A stretch of DNA of 64,000 bases from Alphaproteobacteria bacterium. Lineage in GTDB: Bacteria; Pseudomonadota; Alphaproteobacteria; Thalassobaculales; Thalassobaculaceae. Numbering within the stretch: the first letter of the stretch is position 1; the number at the start of each line of letters is the position of its first letter. Positions 33,726 through 42,789 of this stretch are shown in pieces. The notes beneath the pieces are model-generated. The model saw only the letters and a list, made by a program, of their open reading frames with translations. It ran no database searches and was not told the DNA's origin. The stretch is taken from NCBI GenBank assembly GCA_024742605.1, contig JANSYC010000001.1, positions 124,001 through 188,000 on the forward strand, read 5' to 3'. Both the position numbers and the translations under genes were made by a program.

Positions 33726-34556
33726 TCAGATCGACCTGCGGTTGGCCGCCCCGTCATAGAGCTGATCCAGCCACTGCGCATTGATCCGGTCGCGGGTTTT
33801 CAGGGCCGCCGAAGATCCGGACGACCCGACACGGGGAATGTGCTCCATGTGGCCGTGGCGATCCACTCCGCGAACCACCTGCACGAAACCGCGTCCCTCC
33901 AGTTGTCGGATCGTCGGCGGAATATAGGCCTGTACGGCGAACCCGATACGTCGCTCTTCGGTCCGGTTCGGCCCGGACGCATGGGCAACCTTCCAATTGT
34001 GCAGAGACATCTGGCCCGGCTGCAGGAGCACATCCACCGCTGTGGTCTCATCGATGCTCTCGATGCTCTGGCCGCGGGTCAGGATATTGTCGGTCGCGAA
34101 GGTATCGTTGTGATCGAGATACGCGCCGAGATGCGTACCGGGTGCCATCCGCATGCAGCCGTTTTCGACGGTGCTCGGCGTCAAGGCCACCCAAGCGGTC
34201 ACCGCCACATCTTCGGACAAGGCCGTATAACGTCCGTCCTGGTGCCAGCTGACGAAACTGGGCGAGCGCCCGTCCTTCGCGAACACGACGGTGCTGAGCG
34301 CGAGAATATCGGGACCGATCAGATCCGCGACCGCATCCGCGATCCGAGGATGGTGCACGATCTGATCGAAAAAATCATAGGCGAGATGGGCGTTGTTCCG
34401 CTTCACCCCACCAAAGGCGTCCGGATCCGCCCCCTCCACCTGCTTCAGTCGGGCGAGGATGGAGGCGACCTCCTCAGACGTCAGAACGTCCACCGGAAAA
34501 ACGAACCCGTCCCGATGAAAGGCGTTGACCTGCTCCGGCGACAATCCTGATGTCAT
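33726..34556 (-). CDS. Phytanoyl-CoA dioxygenase (PhyH) family protein
   Basis: This 276-residue protein is a Fe(II)/2-oxoglutarate-type oxygenase. The metal-binding His-X-Asp is in SWHQDGRY (about residues 103-110) and the distal His in [12 protein letters not shown]; the Arg that binds 2-oxoglutarate follows in the next strand ([14 protein letters not shown]). N-terminal [21 protein letters not shown] is typical. It could hydroxylate a fatty or small acid; the substrate is unknown. It is divergent from nothing obvious; a tRNA-Pro gene lies 117 bp upstream on the same strand. Confidence 0.88.
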   Translation of the reverse strand: MTSGLSPEQVNAFHRDGFVFPVDVLTSEEVASILARLKQVEGADPDAFGGVKRNNAHLAYDFFDQIVHHPRIADAVADLIGPDILALSTVVFAKDGRSPSFVSWHQDGRYTALSEDVAVTAWVALTPSTVENGCMRMAPGTHLGAYLDHNDTFATDNILTRGQSIESIDETTAVDVLLQPGQMSLHNWKVAHASGPNRTEERRIGFAVQAYIPPTIRQLEGRGFVQVVRGVDRHGHMEHIPRVGSSGSSAALKTRDRINAQWLDQLYDGAANRRSI

Positions 34557-34672
34557 GCCGCAAGTTTAGACCAGATCTTGGGAATTGCCAGAAACCACTG
34601 GGTCTTCCGGAGGTCGGGTCGACGACAGCAAAAATCGCCGTCGCACACAATCACCCAAGTCACTTGAATAAT

Positions 34673-34749
34673 TGGTCGGGGAGAGAGGATTCGAACCTCC
34701 GGCCCCTGCCTCCCGAAGACAGTGCTCTACCAGGCTGAGCTACTCCCCG
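34673..34749 (-). tRNA. tRNA-Pro (anticodon CGG)
   Basis: The minus-strand 77-nt sequence folds as a proline tRNA: acceptor CGGGGAG pairs with CTCCCCG, D arm GCTC-AGCCTGGTA-GAGC, anticodon stem CTGTC/GGCAG with loop TTCGGGA (anticodon CGG), and T arm CGGAG-GTTCGAA-TCCTC-type. The CCA end is encoded (TGG at 34673-34675 on the plus strand). It closely resembles the E. coli proline CGG isoacceptor. Confidence 0.96.
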
Positions 34750-34872
34750 ACCGGTCATGGGCGAAGCCGGAAGTCAGCCCCGCCCGGAGACAGGCGGCTG
34801 ATATAGCGGGTCGCTTCGGGTGCATCAAGAGCCGAATGCTGATCCGTCGAGAATTCGCATTCGGAAGACGGT

Positions 34873-35931
34873 TCAGTATCCCCGGTCGACACAGAAATCG
34901 ATCAGCTCTTCCAGGGCATCCCGATAGGCGTTCCGTGGGAAGGTCAGCAGCGCCGCACGGGCCGAACCGGCATAGGTGCGGGACCGCTCCAGGGCGGTCT
35001 CAAGAGTTCCGTGCTTGGCCATCAGGCGCTGCGCCTCGGCAAGATCGGCATCGGTTTGCTCCATTGTGCCGATGGTGCGCGCCCAGAACGCCCGCTCCGC
35101 CTCGGTTCCCCGCTGATAGGCCAAAATCACCGGCAGGGTCGCCTTGCCCTCGCGGAAATCGTCGCCGACCGTCTTGCCGAGGGTCTCCTGCTCGGCCGAA
35201 TAGTCCAGAACGTCGTCGACCAGCTGGAAGGCGATGCCCAGATCCCGTCCGTAGGTCGCCATCGCCGCCTGCTGGTCGGCCGGGCGCCCGGCCACAACCG
35301 GGCCGATCTCGGCGGCGGCGGCGAACAGCTGGGCGGTCTTGCAGCGGATGACTTCGAGATAAGCCTCTTCGGTGGTCTCGACGTCGTTGGTGGTCATGAG
35401 CTGGTGGACCTCGCCTTCGGCGATCACCGCCGAGGCGTCCGACAGAATGCGCAGAACCTCGAGCGACCCGTCGGCCACCATGAGCTGGAAGGAGCGGCTG
35501 AACAGGAAGTCCCCCACCAGCACGCTGGCCTGGTTGCCCCAGACCGCGTTGGCGGTGTCGTAGCCGCGCCGCAGATCGCTCTCGTCGACCACGTCGTCAT
35601 GCAGCAGGGTGGCGGTGTGAATGAATTCGACACAGGCCGCCAGGCCGATATGCCGGTCGCCCCGATAGTCGCAGAGGCCCGCCGCCGCCAGGGTCAGCAT
35701 CGGCCGCAGGCGCTTGCCGCCGGCCGCCACGATATGACCGGCCAGCTGCGGGATCAGCGCCACCGGGCTGTGCATGTTCTGCACGATGGTCTGATTGACC
35801 CGCTCCATGTCCGATTGCACCAGACGCCGCAGGGTATCGACCGACGGTTTGCGGTCGGGCTGGATGGACGCGGGCGGCATATGGGAGGCGGGCGCGGGCA
35901 CGAGCGGCAACTCCTGGGTCGGTCTGGTCAC
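34873..35931 (-). CDS. ispB: Polyprenyl diphosphate synthase (octaprenyl/decaprenyl type)
   Basis: This protein of about 352 residues makes the quinone side chain. The two Asp-rich motifs are clear: LLHDDVVDESDLRRG and LVDDVLDYSAEQETLGK, together with GGKRLRPMLTLAAA. I use a GTG at 35931 (VTRPTQELPL) as the start, in the usual alphaproteobacterial position; the frame remains open to 36036, and ATG at 35880 is an alternative. The gene is divergent from a small DUF2007 gene, with about 120 bp for both promoters. Chain length (C40 to C50) is not decided by the sequence seen. Confidence 0.9.
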   Translation of the reverse strand: MTRPTQELPLVPAPASHMPPASIQPDRKPSVDTLRRLVQSDMERVNQTIVQNMHSPVALIPQLAGHIVAAGGKRLRPMLTLAAAGLCDYRGDRHIGLAACVEFIHTATLLHDDVVDESDLRRGYDTANAVWGNQASVLVGDFLFSRSFQLMVADGSLEVLRILSDASAVIAEGEVHQLMTTNDVETTEEAYLEVIRCKTAQLFAAAAEIGPVVAGRPADQQAAMATYGRDLGIAFQLVDDVLDYSAEQETLGKTVGDDFREGKATLPVILAYQRGTEAERAFWARTIGTMEQTDADLAEAQRLMAKHGTLETALERSRTYAGSARAALLTFPRNAYRDALEELIDFCVDRGY

Positions 35932-36050
35932 GGCAATTCTAGGGACGGGGTTCCGGTCTCTTGACCGGTCACCACGCGACAGCGAGCATAGGCGCGCCGC
36001 CTGCGCGGTCAAGTCGGCATCCTCCGGCGGAGCCACGGGAGCAAGGCAAT

Positions 36051-36263
36051 ATGAAGGAACTGCTCCGCACCAACGACCTGGTTCGGCTGTCCTATCTGGA
36101 AGCGCTGCTGCGGGGCGACGGAATCGAACCTTTCGTCCTGGACGGTCATATCAGCGCCGCCGAAGCCGGCATTTCGCTCTTTCCGCGCCGTCTGATGGTA
36201 CGTGAAACCGAATACGCCGCCGCCTGCAGCTTGCTGCTGGACGCCGGCGAGCCGCTCGATTGA
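36051..36263 (+). CDS. DUF2007 (putative signal-transducing protein)
   Basis: This 70-residue protein matches DUF2007: MKELLRTNDLVRLSYLEALLRGDGIEPFVLDGH, then a basic segment FPRRLMVRETEYAAACSLL. No membrane segment. Family function is unknown, though it is common beside RNA-modification and cell-envelope genes. It is 7 bp before the methyltransferase gene, so they are co-transcribed. Confidence 0.8.
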   Translation: MKELLRTNDLVRLSYLEALLRGDGIEPFVLDGHISAAEAGISLFPRRLMVRETEYAAACSLLLDAGEPLD

Positions 36264-36270
36264 GACGCCG

Positions 36271-37002
36271 ATGGACGTGACACATGACAAGCTCCACGGT
36301 GGTCGGGTTCTTTTGACGCAGCCCCGGGACGGATACCGGGCGGCGGTCGACCCGGTGCTTCTGGCGGCCGCGGTCCCGCTGGCCTCCGGCGAGCGGGTGC
36401 TGGATCTCGGCTGCGGAGTGGGTGCCGTCGCGCTCTGTCTGATGCAACGGGTGCCGGGCAGTTCGGTGACCGGCGTCGAGTGGGACGAGGAGACCGCGGC
36501 CCTGGCGGTCAGGAACGCCCGGGACAACGGGTGCGAAGAGAGGTTCGCCGTTGAAGTCGCTGATTTCACCCATCTCGCGACCGATTGGGAGAAGGAGGCC
36601 TTCGACCATGTGGTCTTCAACCCGCCCTACATGACCGCCGAACGGGCCGAACTCTCGCCGATCACGCGGAAGCAGTTGGCGGATGTGGAAGGCGAGGCCG
36701 GGTTCAGGGCCTGGGTGATCCGGGCCCACCGCTCGCTCAAGCCGCGCTGCCGGATGACCTTCATTCACCGGGCCGACCGGCTGGACGAGATCATCCGCGA
36801 ACTGGTCGGGTTCGGCGAAATCACCGTGTTCCCACTCTGGCCGAAGCAACGGGTCGATGCCAAGCGGGTGATCGTCACCGCCCGCAAGGGGGTCCGGAGT
36901 CCGTTTCGCCTTGCCGCCGGACTGTATCTGCACGACGGCGAGGGCGAGTTCACCAAACGCGCCGAGGCCATCCTGCATGGGGCCGCGCTGGAGCTGACCT
37001 AA
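36271..37002 (+). CDS. tRNA1(Val) (adenine(37)-N6)-methyltransferase-type protein
   Basis: This 243-residue class I methyltransferase has motif I VLDLGCGVGAVALCLMQR and the NPPY motif (VFNPPYMTAERAELSP) of N6-adenine methyltransferases, with the substrate loop GGRVLLTQPRDGYRAAVDPVLLAAAV near the N-terminus, as in TrmN6/YfiC. It would methylate A37 of tRNA-Val. The ATG at 36271 is preferred to an earlier frame start because homology begins at DKLHGGRVLL. It overlaps the convergent purine permease by 4 bp. Confidence 0.85.
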   Translation: MDVTHDKLHGGRVLLTQPRDGYRAAVDPVLLAAAVPLASGERVLDLGCGVGAVALCLMQRVPGSSVTGVEWDEETAALAVRNARDNGCEERFAVEVADFTHLATDWEKEAFDHVVFNPPYMTAERAELSPITRKQLADVEGEAGFRAWVIRAHRSLKPRCRMTFIHRADRLDEIIRELVGFGEITVFPLWPKQRVDAKRVIVTARKGVRSPFRLAAGLYLHDGEGEFTKRAEAILHGAALELT

Positions 37003-38294
37003 GCGCCGATCAGCACGAACTTGGCAACGAAAGCGACCGCGATCACGTAGACTCCGACCGACACGGCGCTGGCCTGACCGGTCAGGACCTTGACCACGGC
37101 ATAGGTGATGAAGCCGAAGCCAATTCCGGTCGCGATCGAGAATGTGAACGGCATCGACAGGGCCGTGACCACCGCCGGCGCCGCTTCGGTCATGTCCTCC
37201 CAGTCGATCTCGGACAGGCCGCGCGCCATCAGGACCGCCACATAGACCAGCGCCGGGGCGGTGGCATAGGCCGGGATCGAGGTCGCCAAGGGTGCGAAGA
37301 ACAGGCCCAACAGGAACAGCACGGCCACCACGCAGGCGGTCAGCCCGGTGCGGCCGCCGGCCCGAATCCCGGACGCGCTCTCGATATAGGAGGTTGTGGT
37401 CGAGGTGCCGATGGCGGCGCCGGCGCAGGTCGCGACGCTGTCCGCCATCAGCGCCTGGGGCAGACGCGGCAGCTTGCCATGCTCGTCCAGCAGACCGGCC
37501 CGGTGCGCCACACCGACCAGTGTGCCTGCGGTGTCGAACAGATCGACAAAGAAGAACGCGAAGATCACCGCGATCAGGCCGATATTGAACGCCCCCTGGA
37601 TGTCCATCTGCATCAGGGTCGGCGCCAGGCTCGGCGGCGCATCCACGACGCCCGCCAGTTGACTGATTCCCAGGGCGACGCCGACCAGGGTCACGCCCAG
37701 GATGGCGAGAATGATCGCACCCGGAACCTTGAGCTTGTCGAGCACCACAATCGCCATGAAACCGACGATCGCGAGGATCACGGAGGGATCCGCCAGATTA
37801 CCGAGCCCGACCAGCGTCGCGGGATGGTCGACCACGATGCCCGCGTTCTTGAATCCGATGATCGCCAGAAAAAGGCCGATACCGGCCGAAATCGAGACCT
37901 TCAGGGTGCGCGGAATCGCATTGACCACCCATTCACGGATCGGCAGGACGGAGAGGATGATGAACAGCACACCGGAGAGGAAAACCGCGCCGAGGGCCGC
38001 CTGCCAAGTATAGCCCATGCCGAGGACAACGCCGTAGGTGAAGTAGGCGTTCAGCCCCATGCCCGGTGCCAGGGCAATCGGATAGTTCGCATACAGGCCC
38101 ATGATCAGCGTACCGATGGCCGCCGCCAGACAGGTGGCGACAAAGACAGCGCCGTGATCCATGCCGGTTTCGGCCAGGATCATCGGGTTGACGAACATGA
38201 TGTAGGCCATCGTCAGGAAGGTTGTGATTCCGGCGATCACCTCGGTCCGCACGGTCGTACCGTGCTCGGTAAGCTTGAAATACGTCTCGAGCAT
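36999..38294 (-). CDS. NCS2-family purine permease (guanine/hypoxanthine, AzgA/PbuG type)
   Basis: This 431-residue inner-membrane transporter takes up hypoxanthine, guanine or adenine with protons. The signature HGTTVRTEVIAGITTFLTMAYIMFVNP near the N-terminus and FFVDLFDTAGTLVGVAHRAG and SATSYIESA-type regions (here GTSTTTSYIESASGIRAGGRTGL) are diagnostic; about 12 helices in two inverted repeats. ATG at 38294 has GGGGGA 6 bp upstream; an ATG 15 bp further and one at 38357 are alternatives. It is convergent with the methyltransferase. Confidence 0.9.
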   Translation of the reverse strand: MLETYFKLTEHGTTVRTEVIAGITTFLTMAYIMFVNPMILAETGMDHGAVFVATCLAAAIGTLIMGLYANYPIALAPGMGLNAYFTYGVVLGMGYTWQAALGAVFLSGVLFIILSVLPIREWVVNAIPRTLKVSISAGIGLFLAIIGFKNAGIVVDHPATLVGLGNLADPSVILAIVGFMAIVVLDKLKVPGAIILAILGVTLVGVALGISQLAGVVDAPPSLAPTLMQMDIQGAFNIGLIAVIFAFFFVDLFDTAGTLVGVAHRAGLLDEHGKLPRLPQALMADSVATCAGAAIGTSTTTSYIESASGIRAGGRTGLTACVVAVLFLLGLFFAPLATSIPAYATAPALVYVAVLMARGLSEIDWEDMTEAAPAVVTALSMPFTFSIATGIGFGFITYAVVKVLTGQASAVSVGVYVIAVAFVAKFVLIGA

Positions 38295-38478
38295 GCTGTC
38301 CCCCGCCATAGGCCGGGCCTGCCACGTCTCCAGGACGACACGGCCGGACCCAGTCACGATTTCGGAATTGTGCAGATGCGAAGCACCATTGTCGAGGTAC
38401 TTGAGCGCCGGTCATGGAAACCCCGAAGTCCCGAGATCATCCGTTGCATCAACGGCCGGAAACCCCCATGTCACAGCG

Positions 38479-39351
38479 ATGAAAATCATTGACACCCTTC
38501 TCTCGCCGATCCGCGGCCGCCCGCCGGTCGTCAGCGTCGTGCGCCTCGACGGAATTATCAAAGGCAACGATCGGTTCTCCCGCTCCATCAACCTTGCAAG
38601 CGTGGCCGGACGACTGGAAGCGGCCTTCAAGATGCGTCACAGCCAGGCGGTGGCCCTGCTGGTGAACTCGCCCGGCGGCTCACCTGTGCAGTCGGACCTG
38701 ATCGCGGGCCGCATTCGGGCGCTCGCCAAGGAGCATGATAAGCCGGTCGTCGCTTTCGTGGAGGACGTGGCCGCCTCGGGCGGTTACTGGCTGGCCCTGG
38801 CGGCCGACGAGATTTTCGTGACCCCCGCCTCGATCATCGGATCGATCGGGGTCATTTCCGCCGGATTCGGTTTTCAGGATGCGATCGAACGGATCGGGGT
38901 CGAGCGCCGGGTTCATACCTCCGGCACCCGAAAATCCCTGCTGGATCCGTTTCAGGCCGAGAACCAGGATGACGTCGCCTATCTCGAGGAGATCCAGTCC
39001 GAGATCCATGCCGGCTTCCGGAAATGGGTCGAGGAACGGCGCGGCGGCAAGCTGAAAACCGAACTCGAACCCGAGCTGTTCGACGGAAAGTTCTGGACCG
39101 GCGCGCGCGGCGTCGAGCTTGGACTCGCGGACGGGATCGGGGATCTGCGCAGCGTGATGCGCGGCCGATTCGGCGAGAAGACCCGGTTCCGGGAGCTGGA
39201 AGAGCGGCAGGGCCTGCTGAAACGCCTCGGAATCGGAAGCTCGGTCCGCGGCTCCCAGGGCAGCATGAGTGGGGAGATTGCGGCAGGGCTCGGTGAAGGT
39301 ATGCTGGAAACGGTCGAGAGCCGCGCGCTCTGGGCGCGGTTCGGGTTATAG
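38479..39351 (+). CDS. S49-family signal peptide peptidase (SppA/SohB type)
   Basis: This 290-residue protein is a serine protease of the S49 family: a short N-terminal hydrophobic stretch, VNSPGGSPVQSDLI, the nucleophile Ser in DVAASGGYWLALAADEIFV, GSIGVISAGFGF, and a Lys in TSGTRKSLLDPF that would complete the Ser-Lys dyad. It would cut cleaved signal peptides or membrane proteins. It lacks a clear strong transmembrane anchor. The ATG at 38479 is used because earlier in-frame starts have no homology. Confidence 0.87.
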   Translation: MKIIDTLLSPIRGRPPVVSVVRLDGIIKGNDRFSRSINLASVAGRLEAAFKMRHSQAVALLVNSPGGSPVQSDLIAGRIRALAKEHDKPVVAFVEDVAASGGYWLALAADEIFVTPASIIGSIGVISAGFGFQDAIERIGVERRVHTSGTRKSLLDPFQAENQDDVAYLEEIQSEIHAGFRKWVEERRGGKLKTELEPELFDGKFWTGARGVELGLADGIGDLRSVMRGRFGEKTRFRELEERQGLLKRLGIGSSVRGSQGSMSGEIAAGLGEGMLETVESRALWARFGL

Positions 39352-39396
39352 TTGGTCGCTGTTCACGCCTCGCCACCGTTCGGGTAAATACGAAAC

Positions 39397-39657
39397 ATGT
39401 TCAGCCTGTCGAAATTGTTGGCTCTGATTGGGATCATTGGCGCGGTTCTGTACGGCTATCGGCTGTACAACAGACTGCAGGAAACCCGGTCCAATCTGGA
39501 CGAGACCAAACGCTCGCGGGACGCGAAGCGGGAAGCCCAGACGCAGTCCACCGGGCCCGGCCGACGTCCGCCTGAGACCGACGACACTGTCGATCTGGTG
39601 CGGGACGAGAAGACCGGGGCGTTCGTGCCGCGTGACCGCACCGACACCCGCACGTAA
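39397..39657 (+). CDS. Small single-pass membrane protein, uncharacterised
   Basis: This 86-residue protein has one N-terminal membrane helix (LSKLLALIGIIGAVLYGYRLY) and then a polar, proline- and charge-rich tail with GRRPPETDDTVDLVRDEKTGAFVPRD. The tail segment VDLVRDEKTGAFVP is conserved in small alphaproteobacterial proteins with a possible metal- or redox-associated role, but the family function is unknown. It starts 45 bp after the S49 protease gene and may be co-transcribed with it. It is convergent with the rRNA methyltransferase. Confidence 0.68.
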   Translation: MFSLSKLLALIGIIGAVLYGYRLYNRLQETRSNLDETKRSRDAKREAQTQSTGPGRRPPETDDTVDLVRDEKTGAFVPRDRTDTRT

Positions 39658-39662
39658 TCGGT

Positions 39663-40862
39663 TCAGTCCAGGGCCAGGACCTCGCATTTCAGATAGGCGC
39701 TTTCCGGCAGCTGCGGATGCAGCGGATGGTCGGCACCCGCCCCGGACCGGCGCAGCACCCGTCCGGTGCGTTCCGCGTCGATCAGCCCCCGGCTGACCTG
39801 GATCGAAAAACTGGCCGGGTCGATATGGTGGCTGCACGACGCCATCAGCAGCAGCCCCCCGGGTGCGGTGACGCCCGCCGCCAGGCGCGCCAGCTTGCGG
39901 TAGGCCTTGGTAGCCGCCCCCACATCCTTCTTCGATTTCGCGAAGGCCGGCGGATCCGCGATCACCACGTCGTAGTTCTGCCCGCTCTTGAACAGATGTT
40001 CGAGAGACGCGAACGCATCGGCCTTTCGGGTGGTGACACGGTCGGCCACGCCGGACAGCTCGGCGGCCTGGGCGGCCATCATCAGCCCCGGAGCCGACCG
40101 GTCGATCAGGTCCACCGAGGCGGCACCCGCGACGGCACATTGGATACCGAACGCCCCGGAATGACTGTAGAGATCCAGCACCCGCGCGCCCTGGGACAGC
40201 CCGGCGATGAACTCTCGATTGGCACGGTGATCGAAGAACCAGCCTGTCTTCTGACCGGAAAGCGGGTCGAGCGGGAAACGCGCGCCGCCTTCGATGACGA
40301 AGGGATCGTCGGGTACCGCGCCCGTGCCGAGTCGCACCTCCTGGCTCAACCCTTCGTGCAGGCGGCTGGGCGAATCATTGCGCAGGACAATAGCAGCCGG
40401 GTTCAAGACCTCGGCCAGGGCGGACAGCAGGGCGGATTCCAGACGCTCCATGCCGGCGGTGTTGGCCTGCACCACAACCAGATCGTCGAACCGGTCGACC
40501 ACCAGGCCGGGCAAACGGTCCGCTTCGGCATGAACCAGACGATAGTAGGGCGTTGGGAACAGGCGCTCCCGCAAGCGCAGGGCCGCGGTCAAACGCTCCA
40601 CCAGAAACCCGTGATCGATGGCGCGGTCAGCATCCCGGTCCAGGACCCGCGCCGAAATCAGGCTGTGCGGATTGAACTGGGCCGTGCCGACCGGCGTGTT
40701 GTCATCGGTCACCAACCGAACCAGGGCGCCGGCGTCCAGAGCACGGGCCTCCGGCGTCATCTCGATCTCGTTTGAGAACGCCCATGGGTGCCCGCGCAGG
40801 ACTCGCCCTGCCGATTTCGGCTTCATGCGAACGGTCGGACGATCGGGTGTCGGCTCGGTCAT
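39663..40862 (-). CDS. rlmI: Class I SAM-dependent rRNA methyltransferase, RlmI-like
   Basis: This 399-residue protein has an N-terminal PUA-like domain (RVLRGHPWAFSNEIE, residues about 15-80), then a mid RNA-binding part (YYRLVHAEADRLPGLVVDRF) and a Rossmann methyltransferase (RVLDLYSHSGAFGIQCAVAGAASVDLIDRS) with the DPPAF motif ending NYDVVIADPPAFAKSKKD. The conserved Cys of SCSHHID sits in the final segment. This matches RlmI, which methylates C1962 of 23S rRNA at C5. ATG at 40862 (MTEPTPDRP); the frame is open further upstream without homology. Confidence 0.9.
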   Translation of the reverse strand: MTEPTPDRPTVRMKPKSAGRVLRGHPWAFSNEIEMTPEARALDAGALVRLVTDDNTPVGTAQFNPHSLISARVLDRDADRAIDHGFLVERLTAALRLRERLFPTPYYRLVHAEADRLPGLVVDRFDDLVVVQANTAGMERLESALLSALAEVLNPAAIVLRNDSPSRLHEGLSQEVRLGTGAVPDDPFVIEGGARFPLDPLSGQKTGWFFDHRANREFIAGLSQGARVLDLYSHSGAFGIQCAVAGAASVDLIDRSAPGLMMAAQAAELSGVADRVTTRKADAFASLEHLFKSGQNYDVVIADPPAFAKSKKDVGAATKAYRKLARLAAGVTAPGGLLLMASCSHHIDPASFSIQVSRGLIDAERTGRVLRRSGAGADHPLHPQLPESAYLKCEVLALD

Positions 40863-40935
40863 TGTGGAAATCCCGCTGCACTGGTTCCGGAAGAAGGGCC
40901 TTATGACACGGGCGGAGGCAGAGTACACTCTTCCC

Positions 40936-41592
40936 ATGCGACCGATCCGTCTCCTCACCCTCCTGCTGGTCTTCGCGCTCGGCGCCTGCGCCCAAGGCCC
41001 GGAGATGAATCCGCTGCCGGCCACCAGCACTCCCAAGGTGACCACCCTGGTGGAGGTGCTTCCGGAAAGCGCCCGCTGCCGGGTTGAGGGCAGTAAACAA
41101 AGCCGATCCGGTCGGCCGGCGCCGCTGGTCTTCCAACCGCAGGAATTGGGCTATCCGATCCGGGTGATCTGCAACGCTCCCGACTACGCCGAGACCACCG
41201 CCGTGATCCAACCGCCGCTGGGCATCGGAAAAGCAGAAAAGCCCGACGCAATCCTCACCAACCGTCTGGCCGGGGGCGCCCTGTTGACGGTTCTGGCGTC
41301 CGATCAGGACGGTCCGACCAGACTGACCATCCTGATGTACCGTTCGCACTTTCCCTATGCGGCCGAACGTGACGCGTTCTACGCGGGTCTGAGGGCGCAG
41401 CACGACCGATTTTGGATGGACATGCGGGCGCGCGTCACCCGTGCGTGCCAAACCGGGGAGGTCTCGACCGCAGGCGGCAGCAGCGTGACCTTGCCGACCG
41501 TCTGCCGAGACGGCTTGGCGAACCTTGGCCAGCAGCGGGCCGACAATCTGCGCTCGATCGAGATCCAGCGGCGCCGGGCGACGTTCTTCTAG
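40936..41592 (+). CDS. Putative lipoprotein, uncharacterised
   Basis: This 218-residue protein begins with a signal sequence and lipobox (LLTLLLVFALGAC, Cys at 18), so it should be an outer- or inner-membrane lipoprotein. The rest has PEG-like segments: CRVEGSKQSRSG, a strand-rich LGYPIRVICNAPDYAETTAVIQP and a C-terminal basic part with Cys pairs. Similar small lipoproteins (YgdI/DUF-type) carry an unknown role. It is divergent from the rRNA methyltransferase, with about 70 bp between them, and its last 4 bp overlap the convergent rsmD gene. Confidence 0.66.
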   Translation: MRPIRLLTLLLVFALGACAQGPEMNPLPATSTPKVTTLVEVLPESARCRVEGSKQSRSGRPAPLVFQPQELGYPIRVICNAPDYAETTAVIQPPLGIGKAEKPDAILTNRLAGGALLTVLASDQDGPTRLTILMYRSHFPYAAERDAFYAGLRAQHDRFWMDMRARVTRACQTGEVSTAGGSSVTLPTVCRDGLANLGQQRADNLRSIEIQRRRATFF

Positions 41593-42167
41593 GCGTCCGC
41601 CGTCTCGGCGGCATCTGCGCGCCGCAGGATCACAAGCTTGGCCCGCCCGTATTTACGTTGATCGAGCAGTTCGAACCCTTCGGGCACCTCCGGGTCCTCG
41701 GTCTTGGCGACTTCAATGGCGATCACCGTGTCGTCTCCGATCCAACCCCGTGCCGCGACCGAGGCCAGGGCCGGGGCCCAGTCACCGGTGCCATAGGGCG
41801 GGTCCATCAGGATCAGACCGGCGGGTTCGATCGCGCGTTCGTGAAAGACGGTGGCGTCCTGTTCGCGGATCTGCGACTCGTCCCGCGCCTTACAGGTCGC
41901 GACATTGACGCGCAAGGCGGCAACCGCGCGCGGATGGTTCTCGACCAGCACGACCTGCGCCGCACCCCGGGACAACGCTTCCAGGCCAAGGGCCCCGGTG
42001 CCTGCAAACAGATCCAGCACCCGGCGTCCGATCAGCACATTGCCGAACTTCCCGCTGGTCAGCATCGAGAACAGGGCTTCCCGCGCCCGCTCCGAAGTGG
42101 GCCGGACGTCCAGACCTTCAGGGGCGGCAAGCTTCAAGCCGCGACGGCTTCCGGCGACGATACGCAA
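41589..42167 (-). CDS. rsmD: 16S rRNA (guanine(966)-N2)-methyltransferase RsmD
   Basis: This 192-residue protein is RsmD: LRIVAGSRRGLKLAAP at the N-terminus, VRPTSERAREALFSML, VLDLFAGTGALGLEALSRGA and the catalytic DPPYG in LILMDPPYGTGDW. Homology starts at the TTG codon 42167, with GGGAG 8 bases upstream; the TTG further upstream at 42218 adds 17 residues without homology. In many alphaproteobacteria rsmD follows the pseudouridine synthase rluB; here rluB is 1.2 kb upstream on the same strand with two genes between them. Confidence 0.9.
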   Translation of the reverse strand: MRIVAGSRRGLKLAAPEGLDVRPTSERAREALFSMLTSGKFGNVLIGRRVLDLFAGTGALGLEALSRGAAQVVLVENHPRAVAALRVNVATCKARDESQIREQDATVFHERAIEPAGLILMDPPYGTGDWAPALASVAARGWIGDDTVIAIEVAKTEDPEVPEGFELLDQRKYGRAKLVILRRADAAETADA

Positions 42168-42251
42168 GACGGGATCTCCCGGATGGATCTGTTCAACGTG
42201 AGTCGGTTCAAACGCCAACCTGCCTGAGAGGCGTGACGATTTCCAGGCCGA

Positions 42252-42782
42252 TCAGAGCATCTTGTACATATAGGTGGTCGCCTCCAGCCGATCCGGGGTC
42301 TCGGGCGCGCGGGCGAAATTGGGGATCGTGCCGGCCACCTGGTAGCCGAGCGACCGATAGAGCGGTTCCGCCGTGTCGCCGGTCCGGGTATCCAATGTGA
42401 TCAGGGACTTGCCGAGGCCCCGCGCCCGCTGCTCCAGCGTCTCCATCAGCGCCCGGGCAATCCCCCGCTTGCGGAAGTCCGGATGCACCAGAAGTTTCGC
42501 CACCTCTCCGCGATGGGCCTGGTTCGGCGGCAGATCCACATCCAACTGGACCGTTCCGGCGACCCGGTCCTCCGCGGTCGCGGCCAGCAAGATCCGAGTG
42601 CCGGCGGCGACGGAGGGGGCGACCTTGACGCGCCAGAACCTCAGGCTGTCGTCAATCGAGAACGGCAGGATGAAACTCACGCTGGCCCCCTGATGGACCG
42701 AGGCATGGAGTACATACGCCAGGCCGTCCAGATGATCGGCGAGGGTCTCGGCGGTGACGTCCCGAATGGAGAAACCGGTCAT
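42252..42782 (-). CDS. GNAT-family N-acetyltransferase
   Basis: This 176-residue protein has the GNAT acetyl-CoA pocket: VAKLLVHPDFRKRGIARALMETLEQRAR (motif A R/QxxGxG/A at about 115-125), with LITLDTRTGDTAEPLYRSLGYQ as motif B. It could acetylate an amine or small molecule. ATG at 42782 is preceded by GAGGGA. The gene follows the XRE/cupin regulator by 7 bp, so both are controlled by the operators upstream of that gene. Confidence 0.88.
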   Translation of the reverse strand: MTGFSIRDVTAETLADHLDGLAYVLHASVHQGASVSFILPFSIDDSLRFWRVKVAPSVAAGTRILLAATAEDRVAGTVQLDVDLPPNQAHRGEVAKLLVHPDFRKRGIARALMETLEQRARGLGKSLITLDTRTGDTAEPLYRSLGYQVAGTIPNFARAPETPDRLEATTYMYKML

Positions 42783-42789
42783 TTGTCCC

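Noticed and set aside
36585-38492. A 635-codon plus-strand frame opposite the purine permease
   Set aside because: It is Arg/His/Asp-rich with no domain, and the permease on the other strand is clearly real.
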